Source: Rhizopus sp. PT2906 (lineage: Eukaryota > Mucoromycota > Mucoromycetes > Mucorales > Rhizopodaceae). From it: a DNA stretch of 64,000 nt. The stretch is taken from assembly GCA_025529335.1 (NCBI GenBank), contig JAMYHX010000190.1, positions 1 through 64,000 on the forward strand, given 5' to 3'. The position numbers and the translations under genes are program-made. This document shows positions 11,087 through 22,368 of the stretch, one piece after another; positions within the stretch are counted from its first letter, which is position 1; every line of letters starts with the position of its first letter. The notes under the pieces are model-generated. The model was not told the origin of the DNA and made no database searches. It saw only the letters and a list, made by a program, of their open reading frames with translations.

Positions 11087-12858
11087 ATGCCAAAGCCAGT
11101 TACAGTAAAAAGCTTGGATGCATCTCCTGGATCACATATACCAATGCTCAGAGAGATGCTTGAGCGATGTATGGAGGAAAATCAAAAGCATCAAGAAAAC
11201 TAAGAACATGGTCAACAAGAAAAACCAAGCTATATGGCCCGGCTATTCGTATCAATAAACCCCAATACACTGTCATCATTTGCTGGCATTCCGCTTCAAG
11301 GCAGCTATGAAGCTAAATTTAACATGTTCAATACTGCCTTTGATGTGTCAAGTTTGGGCGTGAACAGGTATTTATTAATGAACCACATACATATGCATAT
11401 ATCTATGGGCTAATAGTTAATTATAATGAATATAGTTTTGAAGATTTAAAGAAACCAGCAGCAAAAAATAAAACCGCATTTGCTAATCTAATCAAATCTG
11501 ATAGCTTTGCAGCGGATGTAGTGCTATATAAGGGTATAAGCAATAATGAAGATGTAATTGAACAAAGCTCAGACAGTACATTTGACAGACAACTTCTGAG
11601 TGATGTCTTAAAACCTGGCGATGTTGACAACTTCTCGCTGTGTGATCTAGACCCTGGTAGACAACATGCATTCACAGCATCCTATAACGAGGGAGAAAAT
11701 ATAAGAGTTTCGACAGCCGAATATTACAATTACACTGACTCCATTCGTCATCAAAGAAAAGAACAGAAAAGAATGGAGAAGGAAGGAATGAAAAGCGTAT
11801 TGCTGAATATCCCTTCGACCAAGACCACATCCTTGACGTAATATCATATGTATATGACATATATAATGGCTAATATTCAGAAAATATTAGATTTTTATGG
11901 ATATGAAACAGCCGAGGGACGCTGCCGCTGTTATCAAGAGGTTCAACGGGCCAGAGAAGAAATGGCCAATATATTGATCAACGGTGGTAAGAAGTACAAT
12001 AAGGATAGAAGAAAAAATTACAAGAACCACAGAAGGAAAAAGAAAGAGAAAAAGAAGAAAGGTGAAGAAAGTAGCGAAAGGTACCGCTCTATAGACAGCA
12101 ATATACTTATTTGATAACTTACAATTGTTTGTCAATAGGCCCGAAAAGCAGTGGAGACCACAAAGAAACATATATGACAGAGAGAAGATACCTGTGGTTG
12201 CTTTTGGCTCTGAAATGTTCAGGAAGGACAGTGTAAAGTTTAAAGGGCATAGAACAGGAATAACAGATGCTCTATACAAAGCATTGAAAAAAAAGAGAGA
12301 GACAAGGTGTTGTATTTAGATTTTCAAACTAGATTTAAACAAAGTATAAGTACAATGAGACTGTGTGTGTCTTTATTCAGAATAAAGTCAAGAGAAAAGA
12401 GATGATAGCACAATCTATAATTATATATTAAGAAGCTGAGATATTTAAACTGCGTTGACTATATTTGATTAAGGTATAATAGATCTTATAGTAACATTGG
12501 GTTCAACTCTAAATATTGTATTTAAGCACTGAATAGTAGCGTGGATACTACACAAGGAGACGTTTTAGTTGTAACAGTTGACGAATTTAGAACGTCAAGG
12601 GTAAAGCGTTATTCTCTAACCATGGATATCCTACTTAACTACTTTTAGGTCTGCAACTCTTGTGACAAGATGGCGTTTACATCTGCTTTTATAAACCCCC
12701 ATGGCATCCAATCCTGCACAGAATGTGGATTGCTTTGGCAACGGGATATAAACGCTTCGAAAAATATTTTCAAGATCGCCAATGGCATCCTTCGTGGATG
12801 TGGCAGACCCCAAGCATTTCTTCGCCGTATTGAACACTGTTCTCCTTCCGGACTCTAG
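11087..12858 (+). pseudogene. Fanzor (eukaryotic TnpB-like RNA-guided nuclease) relic A
   Basis: TnpB/Fanzor proteins are RuvC nucleases guided by an RNA made from the element's end. Visible pieces in order: N-terminal region (from ATG 11087, broken by TAA 11201-11203); an intron ending near 11435; RuvC-I CDLDPGRQHAFTASY (Asp codon 11650-11652); a basic linker with an in-frame TAA at 11839-11841; an intron near 12080-12137; PVVAFGSEMFRKDS...KGHR (about 12195-12255); an inserted solo LTR (12308-12552) plus a frame change; VDEFRTSRVCNSC (Glu 12583-12585) split by an intron (12601-12648); a zinc ribbon (CTECG); and RuvC-III WQRDINASKN (Asp 12745-12747). All three expected acidic residues survive, but the stops, frameshift and insertion make it a dead copy. 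Introns show it is eukaryotic and not bacterial contamination. Confidence 0.85.
12308..12552. repeat. solo LTR (245 bp) inserted in the Fanzor relic
   Basis: The element starts TGTTGTATTT and ends ATACTACA, that is TGT...ACA as in retrotransposon LTRs. The 5-bp sequence CAAGG stands directly before it (12303-12307) and again directly after (12553-12557): a target-site duplication. Inside is a polyadenylation-like stretch (TCTTTATTCAGAATAAAG, about 12369-12386). There is no internal retroelement coding DNA on either side, so this is a solo LTR left after recombination, with the Fanzor frame resuming beyond it. The strand shown by the AATAAA signal would be plus. Confidence 0.8.
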
Positions 12859-12991
12859 ACACTTACATCTAGTAAATAGATTGTATTAAAACCTTGCCTT
12901 TTTTTTTTGAATTTAAGAGTTTGACGTGGGCGTACGCGCGGAGTGCTGTTATTTACAGTTCAGAAGTTTTTTTTTTTTTCTTGTTTCAATA

Positions 12992-13507
12992 ATGTCAAAT
13001 CAAGAACAAGTACAATTTGCACTCGATCCAGAATATTCAGGTTTAAGCAATGTTGAGGATAGTAAAAAGCCCTTCAAAGGTCTAAGGTGTCGCAAATGTA
13101 GACGATTGCTTGTTGGAGCCGAACATGTTATTGATCATGAACCCGGAAAGGGTCAAATGTCATTCTCATACCATAAACGTAATGCAGACATTTCCGCAAC
13201 AACAACTGCAACAGCCACAACAACAGATACTGAACCACTAGAAGCAAATAAGGCACTGAACCCTCTTCTTGCCGCACTGGCTGCCAAGAACAATACCTGC
13301 TCCTCTTACTTTATTGAGCCTATGCAGTGGATGGAAGGCTTTGTTGAAGACGTACAGGGTCGTATTGACTGTCCAAAATGTCGATGTAAAATTGGCAACT
13401 ATAACTGGTCTGGAGATCAATGTTCCTGTGGACGATGGATCACGCCTACGTTTATGCTTCATCGTAATAAAGTAGATGAGATAAAGAGGATTGCTTTCGG
13501 GAAATAG
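12992..13507 (+). CDS. Yvh1/DUSP12-type zinc-binding domain protein without phosphatase domain
   Basis: 171 residues, single exon, ATG 12992 after a T-rich leader. The whole protein matches only the C-terminal zinc-binding part of Yvh1/DUSP12: LRCRKCRRLL (C-x2-C), CSSYFIEPMQWM, GRIDCPKCRCKIGNYNWSG and CSCGRWITPTF, ending in the basic R..KVDEIKRI. In Yvh1 this zinc domain releases Mrt4 from pre-60S ribosomes, and the phosphatase activity is not needed for that job. No Cys-x5-Arg phosphatase loop is found upstream; the DNA before the ATG is the Fanzor relic. A role in 60S ribosome maturation is an inference from the domain alone. Confidence 0.85.
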   Translation: MSNQEQVQFALDPEYSGLSNVEDSKKPFKGLRCRKCRRLLVGAEHVIDHEPGKGQMSFSYHKRNADISATTTATATTTDTEPLEANKALNPLLAALAAKNNTCSSYFIEPMQWMEGFVEDVQGRIDCPKCRCKIGNYNWSGDQCSCGRWITPTFMLHRNKVDEIKRIAFGK

Positions 13508-13633
13508 AAACAGGATTTTCTTTTTCCCTTACTTTTCCCCACAATTAAAAAGATTAGATAATGTAAATTCTGTCGTCCATTTTACGCGCCTTGTCTTTTT
13601 TTTTTTCTTTTCTTTTTTTTCTCTTTGTATTAA

Positions 13634-15352
13634 ATGAAGACATATACAAAAGAGGAAGTGGCGAAACATAATAAAGCGAATGACTTGTGGGTTATCATTG
13701 ACGGCAAAGTCTTTGATCTAACAAAATTTGTGAATGAACATCCGGGAGGAAAGAAGGTGCTGTTGAAAAAGGCAGGAAAGGATGCTAGTAAAGAGTTCAA
13801 GACATTCCATAATGAATCTATTATGCAACGTATTGGTCAGCCTATGCAGATTGGTGTCCTTGGTACAGATGTTCATCAATCACTGTCACAGCAACCAGAA
13901 TCCAAAGATCAAGCTACCATAAACCAGCAATTTGGAGAAAATGTTCCTTATGGCGACCCCACTTGGTATCAGGATTGGAATAGGTAACACTAATAGTTTG
14001 TCAATGTGTTTATTTTTTACCCACAACTTGCCAGTCCATACTATCAGGAATCTCATATCCGCCTAAGGAAAGTCATGCGAGAATGGGTTGATAAGGAACT
14101 GACTCCTCATTGTCATGAATGGAGCGAGGCAAAAGAATTTCCTCGTTCTGTCTTGAAGCGAGCTGCAGAGATAGGTTTTCTTGCTGCTCTATCAAATGGT
14201 GCAAATAAATACCCCGAATTACTGCCCTATGGCTTTCCTGCAGGCATACCTGCTTCAGAATTTGACATATTTCACGAGTTTATTTGTGTTGACGAACTAG
14301 CTCGTGCTGGTTCTGGTGGCCTCATCTGGTACCTGGAAGGCGGTCTCGCTATTGCACTTCCTCCCATCATTAACTTTGCTAGCGATGAAATCAGAAACCG
14401 CGTTGTGCCTGAATGCTTATCTGGAGATAAAGTGATCTCTTTGTGTATCACAGAACCCTCGGCAGGATCTGATGTAGCCAATCTGACAACCACAGCTAAA
14501 GATATGGGAGATTACTTTCTGGTCAACGGAGAGAAGAAATGGATCACACAAGGCTTGTTTGCTGACTATTATACGGTAGCCTGTCGAACGGGTGGGCCAG
14601 GTATGGGAGGTATTTCATTATTGCTGATTGAAAGAAACATGCCTGGAGTCAGTGCAAGAAAGATGGATTGTCAGGGTATGTGGGGGTCAGGCACTTCCTA
14701 CATTACTTTTGAAGATGTAAGATCCTTTACCTTTTAATAACACACATGTAACTTTCTTTATTATAGGTCAAATTACCCAAAGCAAATCTTATCGGACAGC
14801 TAAACCAAGGATTCAAATACATCATGCACAACTTCAATCACGAGCGACTTGGTATTGTCATGCAAGCTAGCCGTCTGTCCCGTGTGTGTATTGAAGAAGC
14901 ATTCAAGGTACTATTTGAAAATATAGGCAACGTGCTGTTTTTTACACTTTGATTTATAGTATGCTTTAAAACGCAAGACATTCGGGCAACGGCTTATTGA
15001 TCATGCTGTAATCCGTAACAAGCTCGGACATATGATCCGTCAATGTGAAGCAACGCATGCATGGCTCGAGTCAATTCTTTATCAAGTCAAGACATTACCT
15101 GAATCCAGCCAGCCTTCATTGCTGGGTGGACCTATCGCACTTCTTAAAGCTCAAAGTACACAGACATTTGAATATTGTGCAAGAGAAGCTTCTCAGATCT
15201 TTGGTGGTCTCGCATATACTCGAGGTGGTCAAGCTGAAAAAGTAGAGCGGTTGTACCGTGAAGTACGTGCATATGCTATACCTGGTGGCTCAGAAGAGAT
15301 TATGCTTGATTTGGGTGTTCGTCAAGCTATGAAAAAATGTGCTCACTTGTAA
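13634..15352 (+). CDS. cytochrome b5-acyl-CoA dehydrogenase fusion
   Basis: Exons 13634..13983, 14035..14716, 14767..14907 and 14960..15352 give about 521 residues. The first ~75 residues are a cytochrome b5 domain with both haem histidines (VNEHPGGKK and KTFHNES). From about residue 118 a full FAD-dependent acyl-CoA dehydrogenase follows: the CITEPSAGSD substrate/FAD loop, GEKKWITQG, the TFEDVKLP segment, and the C-terminal GGSEEIMLDLGVRQ with the catalytic-type Glu. Such fusions are known in fungi. The enzyme should oxidise an acyl-CoA and may pass electrons through b5 rather than ETF; the substrate and compartment cannot be told from sequence. No clear mitochondrial presequence or SKL ending (C-terminus is AHL) is seen. 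Confidence 0.93.
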
Positions 15353-15498
15353 AAATAAAGCATTTTTTTTTATAAAAAGCGTAGTTTTTTAATTTTCCCA
15401 GCAGAAATAAAATCGATTGGGTAAACTTGTCGCAGAAAAATAGAGGAGCGGGGGGATGGACAGGTAAAATTTCTTTTTTTTTTTTCTTGTCAATAAAA

Positions 15499-16478
15499 AT
15501 GGCACAGCAAGCAAAACAAGCAGCACAGAGATTAGGAGGCATGTTCCCTGGTGGTTCTGGTAAGGGCATTGGCTCTGCCGCTGGTGCCTTGGTCGTTTTG
15601 GGAGCTTTAGGTTATGGTGTGAATGCTTCTCTTTTCAACGGTACAAAAATAATACCCTTGTTGAAACTACAAGACTAATGATCTCTTAGTTGACGGTGGT
15701 CACCGAGCTATCAAATACACTCGTCTCTTTGGTGTTCAAGATACTATTTACAACGAAGGAACTCACTTTATGATTCCTTGGTTCGAAACACCCATCATTT
15801 ACGATGTTCGTGCAAAGCCTCGTAATGTTGCTTCTTTGACAGGCACTAAAGGTATTACATTGACTGCATATATAATCACATGTCATACTAAGTTGGTGAA
15901 TAGATTTACAAATGGTCAACATTACCTGTCGTGTACTTTCAAAGCCTCGTGTTGATCAACTTGCCACCGTTTACCGTACATTAGGCCAAGATTACGACGA
16001 ACGTATTTTACCTTCCATTGTCAATGAAGTGCTCAAGTCAGTTGTAGCACAGTTCACTGCCTCACAATTGATCACTCAACGTGAACGTGTATCAAGATTG
16101 GTTCGTGAAAACCTCGTTCGTCGTGCACTTCGATTCAACATTATTTTGGATGATGTCTCTATTACTCACGTTGGATTCTCACCTGTATTCGAAAGCGCCG
16201 TCGAAGCCAAGCAGATTGCTCAACAGGAAGCTCAACGTGCAGCCTTTATTGTAGATAAAGCAAGACAAGAAAAGCAATCCGTCATTGTTCGTGCACAAGG
16301 TGAGGCCAAGTCAGCTGAATTGATTGGTGAGGCGATCAAGAATAAGCCTGGATTCCTCGAATTGAAGCGTATTGAAGCAGCTCGTGAAATTGCTAGTATC
16401 ATCTCTAGATCTGGAAATAAGGTCATGCTTGACGCTGATACTTTGCTCTTGAACATCAATTCACCTAAGCAAGCTTAA
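15499..16478 (+). CDS. PHB2: prohibitin-2
   Basis: Subunit of the ring-shaped prohibitin complex of the mitochondrial inner membrane, which holds proteases and cristae proteins. Exons 15499..15640, 15690..15851 and 15904..16478 give 292 residues, typical for PHB2. An N-terminal hydrophobic anchor (GALVVLGALGYGVN, about residues 28-42) precedes the SPFH/band-7 domain (GGHRAIKYTRLFGV...; ITCRVLSKPRVDQL). A coiled-coil region follows (QQEAQRAAFIVDKARQEKQ), then the conserved C-terminus (LDADTLLLNIN). The N-terminal Gln/Gly-rich stretch before the anchor and the sequence pattern place it with PHB2 rather than PHB1. Confidence 0.96.
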
Positions 16479-17664
16479 TGATTTAGACAATGAAAATGAA
16501 AATAAAAAACAAAGGAAAAGGATAGAGAACGTCAAGTTTTTTTATGCCAGTGAACACTATGGTTGCATAATGTTTTGTTAATACCATGATAGCATTTGTA
16601 GTTTTGCCAATTTTTCATAAAGTAGAAAAGGAGGAGGGAGTTACAGGCACAACCCTAACAACGTAGTTCAAAATGGGGGTAATTACGTTGCCTAGAATAC
16701 CTATTGATGAGTCATATGATGGCTCTAAAACAGTGGTACAGTGAATCATTTCTTGCATAAAGTGTGCCCAAAGAGCTGGTACCGGCGAATTTTGGGTTCA
16801 CTTTTTCCAACAACGCTTTAAGTAGTTAACTTTATTTTTCATGTCTTGAATACGAGGGACTGCTCACCTTCACAGAAAAAGCAAGGAAAAGAAAGAGTTA
16901 GATCCAAAAGCCAATCTGTTACATGGTTTCCATTTGAAAATGATAAAGCAAGACGACAAGTGAACAAGAAGTGGTCGTATGATAAGCTTTACCTTTTTCT
17001 CCTGTTTTACAAATTGCAGATCGGACTTTTTTGTTCGGGTGTTGTGATCAACTTTAAAATACACTTTCGGCTTATTTCCTTGTTGCTACAAGTCCTCTCA
17101 TTCTTTTTTCATTTATCCTAATAAAGAACACCGTACCCAGTTACTATACTGTTGAATGTGTAACCAAGTACACGATTGGCATGTATCACCTCAAAATTTG
17201 TCACGCTCGGAGCCATGGATTCCATATGTACCCCATTCCGCACCTCCTTAATTTAGTTATTTGTTATTCATATACCGAGAAAGGGTAATCGTCAAAGAGC
17301 AAAGTGGGTAGAAAGTTAAAGACAATACATAAAATAACAACAACAATAACAACAATAACAACAATACTAACAATAGCATCAATAAATGTATATAATCCTT
17401 CTTCTTTTCCTTTTTGTTTTCTTCTTATTGAACTGACAGATTGCTGCTGTAGTGTAACTTTCACTAGTTCCGATGGTGAAGATAATGACTATCTATAAAT
17501 TACCTCTCTCTCTCTCTTTTACTCACACACATACGTATATATAGTACATAAATACATCTTTGCTCTTCTCTTCTTTCTTTTCTTTTTTCCTCCGCTGTTC
17601 TGTAAAATATACATACATTATACATATATACATACTCTCTTCCTAAAATATATATCGTACATAA
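16479..17664. other. long upstream region of the forkhead gene
   Basis: About 1.2 kb with no recognisable gene on either strand. It holds several CT-rich runs (17495-17520, 17560-17590) and a CAA/TAA-rich simple tract (17335-17375). A frame at 16846-17121 has no ATG start and no family resemblance. Its length and pyrimidine tracts fit a promoter plus long 5' leader of the transcription-factor gene. Confidence 0.5.
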
Positions 17665-18541
17665 ATGAATTCAAGAACATCATCAACAATAGCCATTCGA
17701 TCAAGAAATGCCAAAAAAAGAAGTCCATGTATTATAGAGCAAGCTAACGTGGATATAAGTAGCCAAAGCTATTATCCACCAGGACCTATTCATATCGTGC
17801 CTTCCTGGAACCCAATCAACAAGAAAGAAAAACCGCCTTACTCATACGCGACAATCATTGCCCATGCTATCCTGAGCAGCAAGGAACGAAAGCTGACACT
17901 AAACGAGATCTACCAATGGATAACAGAGCATTATCCGTATTATACCAATAGCAACCTAGGCTGGCAAGTAAGTATTCATCATCACACTACCAAGTTTCCA
18001 CAGAAGTGGTTAAAGAAATATCTAGAATTCGGTTAGACACAACTTATCCTTACATAAAGCATTTGTTAAAGTTCAGCGAGAAACCTCTGACCCTGGCCAA
18101 TCTCGAAAAGGATGTTTTTGGACTATTCAACCAGGAAAGGAGCAAGCCTTCATAGATAATCTTGAGGCGCCTATGACCAAGAGAAGCGGTAGACGCCGAT
18201 CGAGCCAATTATCTGTAGGCATGCCTTATCCTGAAGCAACCTCGGATACTGCGCAATGCACAAGTAGTAATAGCAGTGTCTATACCACCACATCATCATC
18301 ATCATCATCATTATATGATTATGAATGTTACTATAATAACTATTATTATACTCATTCACATAATCAATCACAACAATATCCATCACAGCAGTATCCATCA
18401 CAATCATATCAACCACAACAGTACATACAGCAACCGAACTTGCACGAGATTTATAAACCCAGTTATCCACTCTTATTTACTGGGTCAGCAGCGGCTACAC
18501 AATATCCAATGTTTTATGGCAGTACGCTCATGTTTAACTAA
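17665..18541 (+). CDS. forkhead-box transcription factor
   Basis: Exons 17665..17967 and 18026..18541 give 272 residues. The winged-helix DNA-binding domain spans about residues 54-150: KPPYSYATIIAHAIL, then EIYQWITEHYPYY, GWQNSVRHNLSLHKAF and SRKGCFWTIQP. The recognition helix (NSVRHNLSLH) begins exactly at the start of exon 2, after the acceptor ATATCTAG. The tail is rich in Ser, Tyr and Gln and includes an ATC-repeat-coded serine run (near 18291-18310), likely a disordered activation region. It is a short forkhead protein without an FHA domain, so not a direct match to yeast Fkh1/2 or fission yeast Sep1 length. The target genes are unknown. Confidence 0.93.
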
Positions 18542-20043
18542 GCTATTGAAACAGTTTATGTATATTCTTCTTTACATATGTGTGGTATTATTGAAAACAC
18601 AAAAATAAATTATGATATGTGAATGAGTTATGATCATCATTGGTACCAATAGAAAAGGTGTAGATCCATCTTTTAGGAATCAGATCTCACTTCGGATGGA
18701 TAGACAGTGCATATACAGATGTTCTTGATGTAACTAAATCAAATCATTATGTAACATTAAAACCGCGTTTTTTGTTCTTTTTCTTTTTCGCTTATGTTTT
18801 CCTCCCTAAAGACATTATATTCATTATTCAAAAGACTTTAGTCATAGCGATGATAACTTTATCCTTTTGTATATGTGCCAGCTGAAGTGTTGTCATAACA
18901 AGAGGTGCCTCTTCCTTTTGATCTATAAATACACACAGACAAGGAGAGAATATATCCAGAATAGAAATATTAAAACATTATAAATTGCTAAATGCTCTCC
19001 TTTCTCTAGCGAATTTCCAGTTGTCAAACGTAGATGCTAGCCTCCCCTGTAGACTATATAAAAAAAACCTTGTATAACACACATGTTTTCTCTTAGTCGT
19101 ACATTTCTTTCGCTGAGTGCGGATGGACCCCCTTCCGTGAATCGAAATTTACCACTAAAAATAACTTTAGGAAAGTGGCTTACCTAGAATAGATCGTATG
19201 TACGTCACGGCCGGATATGCTGCAAAAGAAGGGGAAGGTGGTTACATTTTAGGATCCCAGGTACTGTTCAATGTATTGTAGAACGATGCGTCTTAATAAA
19301 TTGATGTTCTGATTGACAGCCTATCAAACTAAAATGATCTTCCCCCTTTTTCTGCATCAAGCGCATCTGTAAGACCTGAGAAGGTTATGACTGATGGTGT
19401 AACTGTGTTGATAAATCAATTCTATTTTGAATATGAGTTCAGGTAAATATGTAAATCCTGAAACAGCGTCGAAAGAGGAAAGAATGAAAAAAAAAGACAT
19501 CTAAAAGTTTACATCAGCAGCGTATATACTGTTGCTGTTATTGGTGATTCCTATGACAGGAACTTCATCTGTAAGTTTGTTATGTGTAGTATGATACATT
19601 GATACATTTATTGATGCTTTTTTATGTAGTGGTAAGCTATTGACATACATATAACGAATTTGCTACGTATTTATCATGACCGAAGCCCTTTGTTCCATAA
19701 CCAGACGCTGTAAGTTGTGATAGTTTTCATTCTGTTAGACCCTATTAGTGTTTACATTTGATTGTCTTTTTTTTTTCATGTCTTAGTAGCGACAATAACC
19801 ATTCTGCTATATACCAATACTCCCGTGTGATTCATCTAACGTGATCAATATAGTATTTATTTCACACAGAACAGAAACTTTTAAAGGGCATGCTGTTGTT
19901 ATGTCAATTCTCTTTATTTTTTTTTTACAAGATTTTAACAATCCAAATATAAACCCTGTAAGGTTCTTTGTATTGACAGCTAATTTATTTTCCAAATATA
20001 CATTTATGATTATTATGATTATGATTATTATATTGTTACTACT
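18542..20043. other. intergenic, no gene recognised
   Basis: 1.5 kb between the convergent forkhead and bromodomain genes. AT-rich, with scattered GTAAGT-like and TAG sites but no frame that resembles a protein on either strand and no clear tRNA-like box. It could hold long 3' UTRs or a non-coding transcript; the sequence alone does not decide. Confidence 0.45.
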
Positions 20044-22368
20044 TTATTCTACATCCATATCAGAGTCTTGGCCTGAACTGTGATGACCACCATTATTTGA
20101 CGCATATTCAAAGTGTTGACCATGTTCTGCTTGCTGTCTCGCATTCTTTAAACGGACGCTTTTACTTAAAAGCTTTGATCGAAGTTCTTGCAAGTTGAGA
20201 TGGGATCGACGGATGAAGGCGGGTACAGGTATATGTCGATAATCCACAGTGTCTCTTTGCCAACTGATGAGTTCTCTCCAGTCTAGGTCTTTACTTAATA
20301 TATTTGATTCAAATTTATGTGAAATCATTTTCTGTGCACTTATATCTACAACACGTTCGTTCTACATATAAATGGATAAGTGAGTGTTGTAAAAGATAGT
20401 TATATGCTTTACCAAAGCAGCCAAGCGCTGTTCTTTCTCTCTTTCTTTTCTTTTTGCCATCTGCTTTAAGAATTCTCTCTTCTTTGCTAATTGTTCTTCA
20501 TGCCTTAATCGATCTCTTTCCCTTCGTGCTCTCTCCTCTCTTTCTCGTCTTTCTTGCTCTTCTCGTAACTTTACAAGATTCAGTATACTTGCTTTTTTTT
20601 ATTGCTTACTTTATTACCTGTTGCTGCCTTAATCGCTTTTCGTCATTGATTTTATTGTATAATTCGCCAATGTCAAACATTGATGGCTTTGGTTGTTCAG
20701 GAGGCCTTGAGAGAGAAGTCCTTCGTTCGCTTGGCACAGTATTGCTTTTTATGTTTACAGGTTTGTTATTATTATTTGTAGATTTATAGGATTGCTGCTG
20801 CTGCTGAAGAGCATGTTGCTTTGCCTGTGCTACCCACTTGTCGTGATTTTGTAACACTAGAGCCGGCCTTTGTTCTTTTTTCTCCAGCGGTGAAGGAGGT
20901 TGCTGATCTAGTGCTAGTTTGGGTGCTGCTGTGGGTGGTTCTTTAGATAAAGCTAATCCAGGTATTTTTACAATAGATTTATGTGGCGCTGAAGTTGATG
21001 GTGTTGATGTAGGCTAATGAACAGAAATATAAAGACTGTAACTGGGCTTATATAGAATAGAGCCTACCTTTGCCTCTTCTGGTTTCTTTACATTTAATTT
21101 TATCCTCAAGACATTTCTTCCATCTATATATGGTAAGTATATACAAGATTGCGCATACACATCTTGCATTTACCGTTTGATGCAGCTGCTGCTTGAGATG
21201 AAGGTTGAGGTGGTGCTTGTGTTCCTGTCTGTACCGTTGTTGTTTTACTGGCATTGGTTGATTGTGTTACAGGTTTGGTCACTGTAGGTATAGTGTGATT
21301 GTTGTCAGGTTTTAAATGCAAATCATCTTGTGTAGTAGGTGGCGTAATCATAAGCTCTTTAATAAAACAATGAGTACTTTTAAGCTTGTTTTGATAAAGA
21401 CAAACCTTGGTGTTGATCCACACGTTGTTTCTTGACATGTCTTTCTTTTGATTTTCCATGAATTTTACTCCAGAATTTATCAAATGCTGATTCAAATTTC
21501 TTGCCTAATAAATGAACTTCATGCTGTGGTGGATTGTATAAGTAACAGTTTTCAAACATGAGCTTAAAGTCATCATAGAGTTCATCTTCGCTATTATATA
21601 CAAGTTCATTAAACTTTCTTTCAATTGTTGACAGATCCATCGGACGTTTGATGATATCATAATAATCCGTAGCTCCCCAGGCATCTGCGTCCACAGGCCT
21701 TTCAAATGGCCAGGTGAGGTGAGCATATTTTGGCTTTTTGAATTCTTTGACAACTGATTCACAGTGTTTGTATTCCTCGTCTGACATGGCTGCAGCTGTT
21801 ACTTTCTCTTTTTTATCTACTGCCTATAAAAATAACGACATGATAAATAAAGCTTTGTCTCATTTTCTTTCTCTTACAGGTGAAGCTCTTAGTTTTGGTA
21901 ATTGCTTTTTAAATAGTTTTTCAAGCTCTCTTGCTTGATCACAAACTGGATCAGTTGGATTATTGTACAAGAAGCAATTATAAAACATGAGTTCAACATC
22001 AGCAATAAATTCTTCCTTTGACTTGTATTCATCCATTTTCTTTTCAATCGTACTTAAATCCATTGGATGTTTAATGATATCAAAATAATCAGGTATATTG
22101 TAAAGTACAGGATCTACAGGTTGCTGAAAGGGAAATGAGCAGGGGTGTTTCCATAATTTGTTGAGTGTTTCTGAACATAAACATCTGTCTTGAAGTGACA
22201 TGCGTTCACTAAACGGATAATTAATAAAGAAACACGTATAAATACCCTTTCTTATTACAAGCTCTTTTTCTCTCTTTCATTCTCAGAAGGGTGTTGATTA
22301 GTTGCGGTCTCTTCATCTTCAGTAACAATACTAGCAAATGGTCTCTTTTGAGCAATACTGGATATCAT
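20044..22368 (-). CDS. tandem-bromodomain (BET-like) protein
   Basis: Acetyl-histone reader. Minus-strand exons: 22368..22259, 22208..21878, 21823..21406, 21356..21174, 21123..21068, 21013..20618, 20568..20413 and 20343..20044, about 649 residues. Bromodomain 1 (about residues 45-145) has PDYFDIIKHPMDLSTIEKK and the acetyl-lysine Asn in CFLYNNPTD, but the WPF shelf reads FPF. Bromodomain 2 (about 165-275) has the canonical LTWPF and CYLYNPPQH. The C-terminal half is Pro/Thr/Gln-rich, then strongly charged coiled coil (REEQERREREERARRERD). No extraterminal (ET) domain motif is seen, unlike Bdf1/BRD4. The last intron acceptor (GTTGTAG at 20350-20344) was chosen because the upstream alternative would run into an in-frame TAG. 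Confidence 0.92.

Noticed and set aside
11087..12858. TnpB-like pieces as bacterial contamination
   Set aside because: They contain spliceosomal introns and are embedded between fungal genes, with a eukaryotic LTR inserted.
16846..17121. 91-codon frame upstream of the forkhead gene
   Set aside because: No ATG at its start and the second half is only a hydrophobic T-rich reading.
18171..18608. Met/Ile-rich frames opposite and beside the forkhead tail
   Set aside because: They are out-of-frame readings of the ATC/CAT-rich low-complexity coding tail.
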